A stretch of 64,000 nt of DNA. It comes from Anaerocolumna jejuensis DSM 15929 (GTDB taxonomy: Bacteria > Bacillota > Clostridia > Lachnospirales > Lachnospiraceae). The stretch is taken from NCBI RefSeq assembly GCF_900142215.1, contig NZ_FRAC01000009.1, forward strand, positions 1 to 64,000, read 5' to 3'. The notes under the pieces are model-generated. The model did not search any database. It was not told the DNA's origin and saw only the letters and a list, made by a program, of their open reading frames with translations. A program made the position numbers and the translations under genes. Positions 1-8,025 of the stretch are shown one piece after another (position 1 is the first letter of the stretch; each line of letters begins with the position of its first letter).

Positions 1-135
1 CTCTGCATTTTCATCCAGAGCAAGTAGTATGTTAGCACGTTTAATTGTTCTGGCATGGCTTGAGCTGTCATTAATGACAGCAAGTAACTTGTTTTTATCT
101 TCTGCATTAAGTACTACATGGTATATTTTTCTCAT
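1..135 (-). CDS. IS630-family transposase, N-terminal part (runs off the left edge)
   Basis: The minus strand reads from an ATG at 135 as an open frame of 45 codons to the window edge. The protein begins MRKIYHVVLNAEDKNKLLAV and continues with a helix rich in basic residues (HARTIKRANILLALDEN), the usual start of the helix-turn-helix of IS630/Tc1-mariner-type transposases. Only the DNA-binding start is visible; the DDE catalytic domain would lie to the left. It marks the left part of the window as mobile-element territory. I could not identify a terminal inverted repeat in the 340 bases to its right. The family call rests on recognising the N-terminal pattern. Confidence 0.72.
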   Translation of the reverse strand, partial: MRKIYHVVLNAEDKNKLLAVINDSSSHARTIKRANILLALDENAE

Positions 136-476
136 ATGTGAAATGATATCCTTTTTTATTTTATTGTAACATAACGCAGAAAAGAATCAACAGCTAATTA
201 TCAATTTGGTTGTACACTAGTACTCCCATGGTGTCAATGTATTGTTTAGCTACTATGAATTATTTAATTAAAAAATATTTAGCAAATGGTACCAGTTTCT
301 GGCTACTACTTACACACTAGTGTAAAAATACAATGGGCTCTGAATTATTAAGCTCTTACTTTAAAAGCAAATTAAACCTAACTGTAAGGTACCATTTTCC
401 ATATAATCTGAAAAATTTGATACAATTCCTGGATATTATTAGATGTCAATTGTCTAAGTAACATATCTCAGATAAT
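136..476. other. A/T-rich intergenic stretch between transposase fragment and TIR gene
   Basis: No gene is seen. The stretch has a 10-base palindrome ACACTAGTGT (about 311-320) and a 10-base inverted pair AAATGGTACC (284-293) and GGTACCATTT (388-397). These could be element ends or operator-like sites, but nothing ties them to a known family. Confidence 0.4.
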
Positions 477-1799
477 TCAATTTGCTCTATTATTTTCTTC
501 TACCTCTTTTGCTAAATCAATATAAGCCTGTTTTATTTGTTTTATTTGAAGTGCTTCCATTAAAATACCTCTTTCCCAAGTTACTTCTGCCATTTTGTTG
601 GATTTAGGAATTATCGTCGACAACTCATTTACCCTTATATTTTCTTTCTGAACCATATTTTTAGTTTTTATATATAACCGCTGCAAGTCATCTTGGATTT
701 TTGATTTTCCAACAAAAAGTCCTATGGAATTAAGCAACCAAATATTTTTGCTGTCTTTTTTTCTTTTTAATATATTTGCTACACCCTCAATTCCATTAGG
801 AGACCAAACATTATCACCTAATGGAATAATAATATTTTTTGCAAAAATAAGAATTTCTTTTTGGTTTAATCCATCAGTCCCCCTACCACAATCAATAATT
901 ATGTAGTCATATATTTTCTGATTAATAATCTCGCTTAATATCCTCTCCCAATCTGATTTTCCATATTGCAGTTCTTGTGCCAAACGGAACTGTTCCATTT
1001 CTTTTTTATAAATAAAATCCACTCCGCATGGCGTTTCATGAACATAAATTTGTTCATATACAGAAACATTATCTTCATTGACTTCACGTAAGCCTAAAAA
1101 ATATTGTGCATTATCCAAAGAACCCAAACTTATACAAAGTACCTTTTTATTCAGTGCTTTTTTTAGTGCATATGCTAGTCCACCTGCAACTGTGGACTTT
1201 CCTACTCCACCCGCCGGATTAGCAATAACAATAATACCTGAATTTAACTCTTTTTTATTTTGCTCTATCAAAATATTCTGGAGTCTCAAACTTTTTTCTA
1301 TTTCTTTATTAACATCTTTTACATCTGGATTATTCATGTCGGTTACTAACGTTAAAAACTCATCTATAGAGGACTGAATACTTTGTATTTCTTTTAAATT
1401 ATTAATAACAGAAACAGCATTTTCCATTTTAAGCTGCCTTATTTGACGTTTTAAAAAACAGTATTCGTTATCCCAATATTTAATATATACAATCTTTCCA
1501 GCTGGTTTATAAATATCAGTTGCAAATAAAACCGGAAAAATCTTATTATGATAATCCTTTTCTTTCATCAGCTCCATTACTTCATACATACAATTAAAGG
1601 ACTTTAAATAATTTTCCGTAATGATTAATATTGCATATTCCATATCCCGAATAGTTTTCATATATCCACGTATACTTTTCCAACTACTTATTTCTCTTAT
1701 ATCTCTTTTTATATTAATATTTGTGTTCCTAAAATATAAATCAATTTCGTCAGCATAGCAACAGTCCTTTTGACAATATGACAGAAAAATAGAAACCAT
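477..1799 (-). CDS. TIR domain fused to a ParA/MinD-like P-loop ATPase
   Basis: 440 residues. Residues 1 to about 130 are a TIR domain: it opens MVSIFLSYCQKD, and the segment SFNCMYEVMELM places a glutamate (about residue 73) where NAD-cleaving TIR domains have their catalytic Glu. Residues about 185-440 are a SIMIBI P-loop ATPase with NPAGGVGKST (about 193-202) and a Walker-B-like YDYIIIDCGRG. The first lysine of the ParA signature KGGxGK is alanine here. I start at 1799, where GGGGGAGG lies 7 bases upstream; the frame is also open 21 bases further. TIR proteins often act in anti-phage abortive defence by depleting NAD; that role is an inference here. Its neighbour is a SieB-like gene on the same strand, in an A/T-rich accessory block. 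Confidence 0.8.
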   Translation of the reverse strand: MVSIFLSYCQKDCCYADEIDLYFRNTNINIKRDIREISSWKSIRGYMKTIRDMEYAILIITENYLKSFNCMYEVMELMKEKDYHNKIFPVLFATDIYKPAGKIVYIKYWDNEYCFLKRQIRQLKMENAVSVINNLKEIQSIQSSIDEFLTLVTDMNNPDVKDVNKEIEKSLRLQNILIEQNKKELNSGIIVIANPAGGVGKSTVAGGLAYALKKALNKKVLCISLGSLDNAQYFLGLREVNEDNVSVYEQIYVHETPCGVDFIYKKEMEQFRLAQELQYGKSDWERILSEIINQKIYDYIIIDCGRGTDGLNQKEILIFAKNIIIPLGDNVWSPNGIEGVANILKRKKDSKNIWLLNSIGLFVGKSKIQDDLQRLYIKTKNMVQKENIRVNELSTIIPKSNKMAEVTWERGILMEALQIKQIKQAYIDLAKEVEENNRAN

Positions 1800-1955
1800 A
1801 ATCTTCCTCCCCCAATGCATTATATTCTATTATCAATAAATCCTATTCTAAAACACTATATTTTCAAGGCTTTCTAAATACACTATTTTCAAAATCATCC
1901 GTAATACTCACCTCAAGGGATAGCAGCTTTTAATATACGAATCTCCTTCAGGAAA

Positions 1956-2048
1956 TCACCCAGGGAAAACTATTTGTAGTTTGTCTCGCTGTACATGCTC
2001 TATTCCATACCTATATCCATATTCATCTAATTTATCGTTCTTTGTCAT
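1956..2048 (-). CDS. Possible 30-residue ORF overlapping the end of the SieB-like gene
   Basis: An ATG at 2048 preceded closely by AGAGGAAG opens a 30-residue frame (MTKNDKLDEYGYRYGIEHV...) that overlaps the stop of the upstream gene by 17 bases. The following sequence in another frame reads GDFLKEIRILKAAIP before a stop, so this may instead be the frameshifted remnant of a longer protein. Nothing here is recognised. Confidence 0.22.
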   Translation of the reverse strand: MTKNDKLDEYGYRYGIEHVQRDKLQIVFPG

Positions 2049-2547
2049 CTTCCTCTATATTAAGAAACTCTGGATGCTTATCTATCAATTCAAATACCCA
2101 CGGCTGAATAAATCCTGGAAAACCCGAAACGCTTCCTAAACTTGTTCCTGCTGCTTTTGATATTACTCGAAATGTTTCTAATTTCTTTATCGTCGGATCT
2201 CTCAAATCCATTAAAATTGCAGTTTCTCTTTTATCGTAATATTTTTTGATGAGTGCTTTTTCACTTTTAGAAAAATTTTTCAGTATGTATTTATATGTAT
2301 CCCACGTTTTCTTTTTATCCCAGGCCTGCTTTATCGTTTTCCAAATCCATTTCGCTAGATGAGACAAACAAAGTGAAATAGAGACAGCTATGACTATAAA
2401 AATCCATAAGCCATATTGCTCTCTTAAAGTATCTATTTGAAAGGGGAGCCAATCACTCGGAAAAAATAATATAAACACACAGGCTACAGTTATTGCCCAT
2501 GAAACCCTTGCCGAAATATTCAATAGCTTTGATATGTCAAACTTCAA
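2032..2547 (-). CDS. SieB-like superinfection-exclusion family membrane protein
   Basis: 171 residues from a TTG at 2547, chosen because AGGAG lies 8 bases upstream and the product then starts KFDISKLL, as SieB-type proteins do. An ATG 18 bases upstream is the alternative. Two hydrophobic segments (about residues 14-32 and 45-68) are followed by a Trp/Lys-rich juxtamembrane stretch (KWIWKTIKQAW) and a soluble C-terminal domain of about 100 residues. The layout matches the SieB Pfam family, in which prophage-encoded members block infection by a competing phage. The assignment comes from architecture and a general sequence feel, not from a conserved catalytic motif. It lies 232 bases upstream of the TIR-ATPase gene on the same strand; the gap is long for an operon. 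Confidence 0.55.
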   Translation of the reverse strand: MKFDISKLLNISARVSWAITVACVFILFFPSDWLPFQIDTLREQYGLWIFIVIAVSISLCLSHLAKWIWKTIKQAWDKKKTWDTYKYILKNFSKSEKALIKKYYDKRETAILMDLRDPTIKKLETFRVISKAAGTSLGSVSGFPGFIQPWVFELIDKHPEFLNIEEDDKER

Positions 2548-3420
2548 TGTATCTTCTCCTCTCATTTCATAGTGGGTAATGTATTTAGTTAACTTCGAAT
2601 TATTCCTTGTAATATAAATTCATACATTAGCTTCTTTTAAATTATAGGTAATGTTGAGATTGACAAACTGTTTTTCTATAATCACTTATTCATAAAATAA
2701 TTTTATTATTGTATATACTTTACAATAAATAGTACCACAGTTTTCCATATACTTCTACAAAAAACTTTGCTTATATACAACTTAGATTTACATTCATACT
2801 GTCTCCCCAATCTGCGCTTTATCTAATCTGTCAGCTCACCTCTCAATTCATTTCCAAAAATACCATTCAATATGTTCCTACAAATACATACCAAAAGGTA
2901 AAATCAAGTCGAATTATTAACTTTTTTATTACATCATCAATCAAACCTAGTATTTTTAACACTTCCAAAAGCCCCTTATTTCGTTATCAATACCAATGTT
3001 TCGATATGCCTTAAGGATACAAAAAAGATGTCGTAATAGCCCAATAGTTCCTTGGCGGAGGATTATTTTCATAAAAATTGCTAATACTCTAGTCACATCA
3101 GCGCTTGTCCATAGTATGTATACACAATTCAAAACTCTCGAAAGTTGCCTCTTTATTTTCCTTTATCATTGCATGCTGCCTAATTTAAACATATATCCAT
3201 CCTGTCCACACAATCCTGCCCAAATCTAAAAAACATCTATCCTGTAGTGTCATGAACCACTGTTATCAATCCTGTATACACACGCTCAAAATCGACCTCG
3301 TTGACTTATTCCTGCAAAGCGTAAAAAGCTCATTTTTCAGCACATCAGATTTGGCCTCAAACCCCCAAAAGTGGCTTATTTACTAGGCGTTTCACAAGCC
3401 TTCCATTTTACCTTTGACAT
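2548..3420. other. Long A/T-rich stretch with no intact gene
   Basis: No credible gene. Short minus-strand frames between 2960 and 3220 (for example MIKENKEATFESFELCIHTM, then a shifted frame with DVTRVLAIFMKIILRQGTIG) look like the decayed remains of a coding region but match nothing I know. The right end meets the first rlmD-end remnant. Confidence 0.4.
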
Positions 3421-3441
3421 CAATACTACCGTCTCCACATG
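3376..3441 (-). repeat. Remnant A of an rlmD 3' end (possible attachment-site copy)
   Basis: Read on the minus strand this encodes HVETVVLMSK followed by 11 residues and a TAA, closely matching the last residues of intact RlmD (HVETVVLLERKP). The best-conserved core is 3421-3441. No RlmD body lies upstream of it. Confidence 0.6.
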
Positions 3442-3551
3442 GAACTATAAGCTCGGATTGATGTCTTGTCTGTCCTGACCGAAGAAATAGCGGCGGTTTT
3501 CCAGAGTATCCAAAAAGTTTTGGGTGACGATATCACATGATGCACTTGTCG

Positions 3552-4181
3552 TCACTGTTTCTGTAATGTGTCCGGATTCCCCTTACGATTATTTTTATAA
3601 CCGTACATTTGCGCATCCGCTTTTTTTACTGCCATGTCGTATTCCCCGGTTGAACCATGAAAAATGGCATACCCTGTAGAAACCATTGGCAATTCACCCT
3701 GCAGATTTTTGTTTTTCCTGGTCTCGTCTATTTTTCGATGAAACTGTCTGAGCGCGTCCCTTGCTTGCTGTTCATCCATGGTTTTACAAATCACGCAAAA
3801 TTCGTCTCCACCGATACGGTAGCATAAACCCATTTTATGAAAGCAATCTTTGATCAGCCTTCCTGTCATTTGCAGGCAGAAATCTCCCCATTGGTGACCG
3901 TATAGATCATTGATCTGTTTAAAACTATCCAAATCAAAAACGATAACCATACCGTTGACACCATGATCCAGGCGCTTGGTATACTGGTCATACACGTTGC
4001 GGTTTAACAATCCGGTTAAAGTATCCTGGGCTTCTGTAAACATGCAAAAATAAGCATAAAACAGGATCAGACTCAAGGTGATACACAGCCAGGAAACATG
4101 CACACGGGGCAATATCAGCTGCACAGTTGTTCCTATTATAGTAAAAACGAGTAACTTGATAAATGCACTTTTTGTATGGCA
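3552..4181 (-). pseudogene. N-terminally truncated GGDEF diguanylate cyclase
   Basis: The C-terminal GGDEF domain is complete: DTLTGLLNR, FDLDSFKQINDLYGHQWGD (substrate and metal site), RIGGDEF (active-site loop) and a final KKADAQMYGYK. It would make c-di-GMP. Ahead of it are one or two membrane segments (AFIKLLVFTIIGTT, SWLCITLSLILFYAYF). The homologous-looking membrane sequence continues past the first usable start (GTG at 4124) up to an in-frame TAG at 4182-4184, with no ribosome site, so the N-terminal sensor region and the real start are missing. It sits between rlmD-end remnants A and B, probably as cargo or as debris of an insertion. Confidence 0.75.
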
Positions 4182-4305
4182 CTAGTAATACTTCATGGCC
4201 TTAACTGACTCTATGATCACTAAATAATAAAATAAATAATCAACTCTCATTAAATTATTTGTACTTGTTCTTTCACTAATTGAATATAGTCATTTTATTC
4301 GCAGT

Positions 4306-5241
4306 TTACCCCACATATAAACTGCATAAATTATAATAAATTTGATCAAGCTCTGTATCTGTATATTCTATATCTATTCCATGAGCTTTTATCATATTTC
4401 TAACAGTTCCATAATTTCCTGTCCCTCCCCCTAAATATAGATGGATTAAATCTAATGCTTGACTGTTCTTATAAGTGCCATTTTCCTTATTAGCTAGCAC
4501 TTCCGGAAATGGTTTGCATAATATTTCCAAGTCATCTTTTAACATAGTATTTATATGAAAAATAGTCGGTGAATTTTTTTTCAAATCTTCAATATGATGC
4601 TTAATTTCAATAATCAACTTATTCTGTTCTTTAACAGAAAAATAATCTGAAAATGAAACCTCTATGTTTCTCAGTGCAAATTCATACTTAAGATCTGCAA
4701 TGTTATTTTTGTCCTTAATAATTAAGCTTAGTAGCGACTTAAGCACATCCATTGAATAATTCTGTTCAAAATACTGTGTAAATTCTTTATTAATATGAGA
4801 TAAGTTTCCAAGAAAGTAATCTTTAGCTCTGATAAAATCATTACTATTTTTTATATTTATATAACTAAACATATTATTTGTGAATTCCAATGTATTTATG
4901 ACATTTTGATTAATTTGTTTATTATTGGAGTTTTTATAATTTCTAGCAAGCTTAACCAAACATGATATAATTTTTTCTGCATTCTCATCTTTTTTTATTA
5001 ACGATTCATGTATTTGATTTATATCATATTTATAATTAATAACTTCATCATCCATAAATTCTTCAAAAAACAAATCTAGTGCAAAATTAATTGCCTTTGC
5101 CTGTGATATAATTATGTTTTCTTCAGATATTACTTTTAACCGTTTAATATTTTCATTGCTTATTTTATTTGTAGTTCTTATAAAATTTGAATCATTTTTA
5201 GTTCCACAGTATTCTAAAAATTTACTAATATTTTTTTCCAT
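4306..5241 (-). CDS. Unrecognised 311-residue protein of the accessory block
   Basis: Starts at 5241 with AGAGGAGAAG well spaced upstream; the frame is open 150 bases further but lacks a ribosome site. The protein is Asn/Lys/Ile-rich, has no membrane segment or signal peptide, and appears mostly helical. The last 60 residues (ALDLIHLYLGGGTGNYGTVRNMIKAHGIDIEYTD begins this part) include a Gly-rich turn. Codon and base use are strongly A/T-biased, like the other genes left of rlmD and unlike the chromosome to the right, which points to transfer. It is the main intact cargo of the interval between rlmD-end remnants A and B. A defence or element-maintenance role is possible from context only. Confidence 0.7.
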   Translation of the reverse strand: MEKNISKFLEYCGTKNDSNFIRTTNKISNENIKRLKVISEENIIISQAKAINFALDLFFEEFMDDEVINYKYDINQIHESLIKKDENAEKIISCLVKLARNYKNSNNKQINQNVINTLEFTNNMFSYINIKNSNDFIRAKDYFLGNLSHINKEFTQYFEQNYSMDVLKSLLSLIIKDKNNIADLKYEFALRNIEVSFSDYFSVKEQNKLIIEIKHHIEDLKKNSPTIFHINTMLKDDLEILCKPFPEVLANKENGTYKNSQALDLIHLYLGGGTGNYGTVRNMIKAHGIDIEYTDTELDQIYYNLCSLYVG

Positions 5242-5633
5242 TTTTACTTCTCCTCTATAATTTATATTCATATTGCAAATATGCCTGCTAACTCTTATCT
5301 TACAGCTTGTACTATTACTAAAATTAATAGCTACATTTATAATATTCATTAAATGTATTATACCACAAATTTCATCATATGCAAGCATCATTTTTGATGA
5401 TTTTATTTATCATCATTTAAATATAATTTTAAACTGTATCATAGTAAAAATATTAATTGATGCTTCATAAATCAAACTTATTTTCAAATATAAAACTTGA
5501 AGATCCCCCTCATAGGCACTTTTTCAACTTTTTAGGCGTATATCCGCTTTGGGTAAAGGCAGTATAATCCTAACATTTTTCATTTAAATCCTCTCATTAT
5601 CTATGTAAAAGGTAGTGAGAAATTAAGATTTCA

Positions 5634-5667
5634 CAAAAAAAAGACGTGAAAAGTATCCTCTCACGTC
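5634..5667 (-). terminator. Rho-independent terminator, minus strand
   Basis: GACGTGA (5643-5649) pairs with TCACGTC (5661-5667); on the minus strand the stem is followed by a run of nine T (5634-5642). It would end the transcript of the membrane-protein gene at 5831-6538. Confidence 0.7.
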
Positions 5668-5710
5668 AAAATATATTTCCATCTGTAATTCTATGAATCT
5701 CCTACTTATC

Positions 5711-5788
5711 AAATGCTTTTTGTTGTAGTAAGACTATGGTCTCCACATGCGATGAAAGGTAGCTTTTATACTACATAGCGAAAGTGTA
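5711..5788 (-). repeat. Remnant B of an rlmD 3' end plus a shared flank
   Basis: Minus-strand translation gives SHVETIVLLQQKAFDK and a stop, again matching the RlmD C-terminus. The core is 5728-5749. To its right, 5761-5788 resembles 6698-6725 beside remnant C (shared TACTACATRGCGAAA), as if both inserts had the same kind of end. Confidence 0.65.
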
Positions 5789-5830
5789 TTCTTACCCCTA
5801 TATTTAATATATACAACTCCAATATTTACA

Positions 5831-6538
5831 CTAATATATAACAACATCCAATTCTGCCATACCTGTATAATCATCACTTTCATTACCACTTGAAGACAGT
5901 AATATATCTGGCTTTATTGTTAACGTAAGAACCTGCTCATATTCCTTACCTTGTATATCTGTGTAGCTAACCTTTAGCTGAATTGGAGGGTAATTATTTA
6001 TCTGCTCTATTAACATAATTTTATATAACTGTATATATTGAATTGGCAAATTAACTTTATAAGGTTCATCAACATTAGGAGCAAGGAAATTAAGCTTACT
6101 AATACGCTCTAACCCAAGCCCCCCAACTTCTATACCTGTTGTTTTTATAACCATCATCTCGTTGATTAAGCTAATACTAAAATCAACAGAGTTCTTGTTA
6201 ATATAATTAGCCAAAACACTTACATTATCTTTATCCCATGCAAATTCCAAATTTCTTGCAACACCAACACCTACATTATATATATTTAAATATATTTGAT
6301 TATACATATTCGTATCTTCTTTTAAAAAAATAAAATCTGATTTACTATCCCAAGACATTTCTATTTTTTCGTTACTTTCTGCAACAATTTGAGGCATGTA
6401 TGTATTATTCCGCTGAATTTTCATTTCTAAAAGTGTGATAAAAACTAATAATAAAGATACAAGGGTAAGAAAATGACCTATAATATTTATAATATTTTCT
6501 ATTCCTAACTTTTCATAGATTTTCTTCATAAGTTTCAT
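5831..6538 (-). CDS. Unrecognised single-pass membrane protein
   Basis: 235 residues. A hydrophobic helix at about residues 17-38 (IINIIGHFLTLVSLLLVFIT) is followed by a soluble domain of about 190 residues with beta-strand-like alternation (YLNIYNVGVGVARNLEFAW, LKVSYTDIQGKEYEQVLTL), similar in feel to immunoglobulin-like or adaptor domains. No catalytic motif is visible. GGGAG lies 12 bases before the ATG at 6538, a long spacing; a second ATG is three codons in. It is the sole gene between rlmD-end remnants B and C, so it behaves like a one-gene cargo. Strongly A/T-biased. Confidence 0.65.
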   Translation of the reverse strand: MKLMKKIYEKLGIENIINIIGHFLTLVSLLLVFITLLEMKIQRNNTYMPQIVAESNEKIEMSWDSKSDFIFLKEDTNMYNQIYLNIYNVGVGVARNLEFAWDKDNVSVLANYINKNSVDFSISLINEMMVIKTTGIEVGGLGLERISKLNFLAPNVDEPYKVNLPIQYIQLYKIMLIEQINNYPPIQLKVSYTDIQGKEYEQVLTLTIKPDILLSSSGNESDDYTGMAELDVVIY

Positions 6539-6647
6539 ATAAATTTATATCTCCCTCATAAACTATATACTACCATTATTGATATTTCTCAAATCACTAC
6601 ATAGTCAAAACCACACTTACATTTCTTGCTCAAACTCTTTTATTTAT

Positions 6648-6725
6648 AAGGCTTTTTCTCCAGTAGCACAACCGTTTCTACATTCCTGTTAACAGAAGCT
6701 TGATACTACATGGCGAAAATATACT
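6648..6725 (-). repeat. Remnant C of an rlmD 3' end plus a shared flank
   Basis: Minus-strand translation gives NVETVVLLEKKP then YK and a stop, nearly identical to the RlmD end HVETVVLLERKP. Core 6663-6683. The flank 6698-6725 matches the flank of remnant B. Confidence 0.7.
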
Positions 6726-6877
6726 GGCGATTTAAAGTAAGGGTAATCATTCTACTCCACCTATTAAATCTCCGTGCCATAATAAAATATTACTCTTAAT
6801 TTAGTCTTATCTTTGCATGATATAGATAATTTACATGTCTATGTAATGCCAGACACAGGTCTGATCTTAATCCAAGT

Positions 6878-7840
6878 CTATACATTTTTTAATTTTTCTA
6901 ATTGCACTCTCTCCTTTGCAAAAATTTGTTCCCATGAAGCATTTACTTCGAGCATATTATATTTTTCAACTTCTTTATCATCAATTACTAATTTCTGCCC
7001 GCTTTTATATTTTGACTTTTTTGTCAAAAGTATCGCTTTATGCGGTGTGACTGGATAAAATAACTCCACGTCATCAGGGGACGTCATTGCATCAAAAGTT
7101 GAATAGGTATTTATAACTGGTTGATCTCCAACAATGAAACTACTATTTTTTGCTTGAAGCAATACAGCAGAAAAATTGTGAGAAATGTTAACACCCATAT
7201 TTGAAGCAAATATTAGGGTTAGAGGAATCCACATATTTTCAGGTCGGACATCCTTGAAATTTTCAAAAATGTTCTTGCCTTTAGTAAATACCATTATAAT
7301 GGAATCTCGAATTCGTTTTGTTCTAAAATATTGATTGCATATATAAAATGAAAATTTATCACGGCTTTCCTCGTTTTCCCAAAAACTTATGTCGTTTTTT
7401 CTTATTTGTTCTAAATACTGTATTCCTGTTGCCTCAATTTGACAATGAAGCTTTTCAATAAATTCAATATTCCAGTTTTTAAATTCTTGATCGCTTTTTA
7501 TTTTAATTTTATCAACAGGAATGCTCAATGAATAGCTAAAGCTAACCTCTTGATCTACTAGATCAAAAGGGGCACAATACAAATTGAGCCACTGTTCACC
7601 GATTTCTCTTTGTATGCCTGTGAATCGGTTTATAGCCATTTCGTTAATGATATATCTCTCAAATTTCGTTAATTCTTTTACACCATAAAAATAATTTTCA
7701 TGAGCAATATTCATTAATGATACAGAAAATATCTTATTTCCTCGAAGACATTGAATTGCACCCTTGTTAGAGTTAGTGCTTGTCCAAGGAGCTAAGTAAT
7801 TTCGCCAAATATAATGTTGCTTCTTAGTTGTTTGATTCAT
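6878..7840 (-). CDS. DUF4238 domain protein
   Basis: 320 residues. The N-terminal KKQHYIWRNYLAPW and the later SFIVGDQPVINTY are the two hallmark stretches of the DUF4238 family (QHY...P..YL.NF and D.PV). The family has no established biochemical function; members are scattered in accessory regions of many bacteria. The start at 7840 has GGAG 9 bases upstream. It is the only gene between rlmD-end remnant C and intact rlmD, and shares the strand of rlmD, with its 5' end facing the rlmD stop 185 bases away. Confidence 0.75.
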   Translation of the reverse strand: MNQTTKKQHYIWRNYLAPWTSTNSNKGAIQCLRGNKIFSVSLMNIAHENYFYGVKELTKFERYIINEMAINRFTGIQREIGEQWLNLYCAPFDLVDQEVSFSYSLSIPVDKIKIKSDQEFKNWNIEFIEKLHCQIEATGIQYLEQIRKNDISFWENEESRDKFSFYICNQYFRTKRIRDSIIMVFTKGKNIFENFKDVRPENMWIPLTLIFASNMGVNISHNFSAVLLQAKNSSFIVGDQPVINTYSTFDAMTSPDDVELFYPVTPHKAILLTKKSKYKSGQKLVIDDKEVEKYNMLEVNASWEQIFAKERVQLEKLKNV

Positions 7841-7930
7841 AATAAAAAGCTCCTATCAAAAGTGTAATCATATGCTAACATTCAGTATTTCTAACGTCAA
7901 ACTATAGCTATAATCTAAAGTTCATATAAA

Positions 7931-7946
7931 TTTACCCCGGGGTAAA
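7931..7946. promoter_or_regulatory. Perfect 16-bp palindrome upstream of the DUF4238 gene
   Basis: TTTACCCCGGGGTAAA is fully self-complementary and unusually G/C-rich for this A/T-rich gap between the rlmD stop and the DUF4238 start. It could be an operator, a terminator core or a recombination site; no downstream T-run supports termination. Confidence 0.45.
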
Positions 7947-8025
7947 ATAAGTTTCCTCAGACAATTCATCACAACAAAAATCACACGTCCATTCCTCTTT
8001 CAAAATTCCGCAACCCTTTGATTTA

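Noticed and set aside
2996..3229. Plus-strand ORF of 77 codons in the left gap
   Set aside because: No ribosome site; Cys/His/Ile-rich composition as expected from A/T-rich noncoding DNA.
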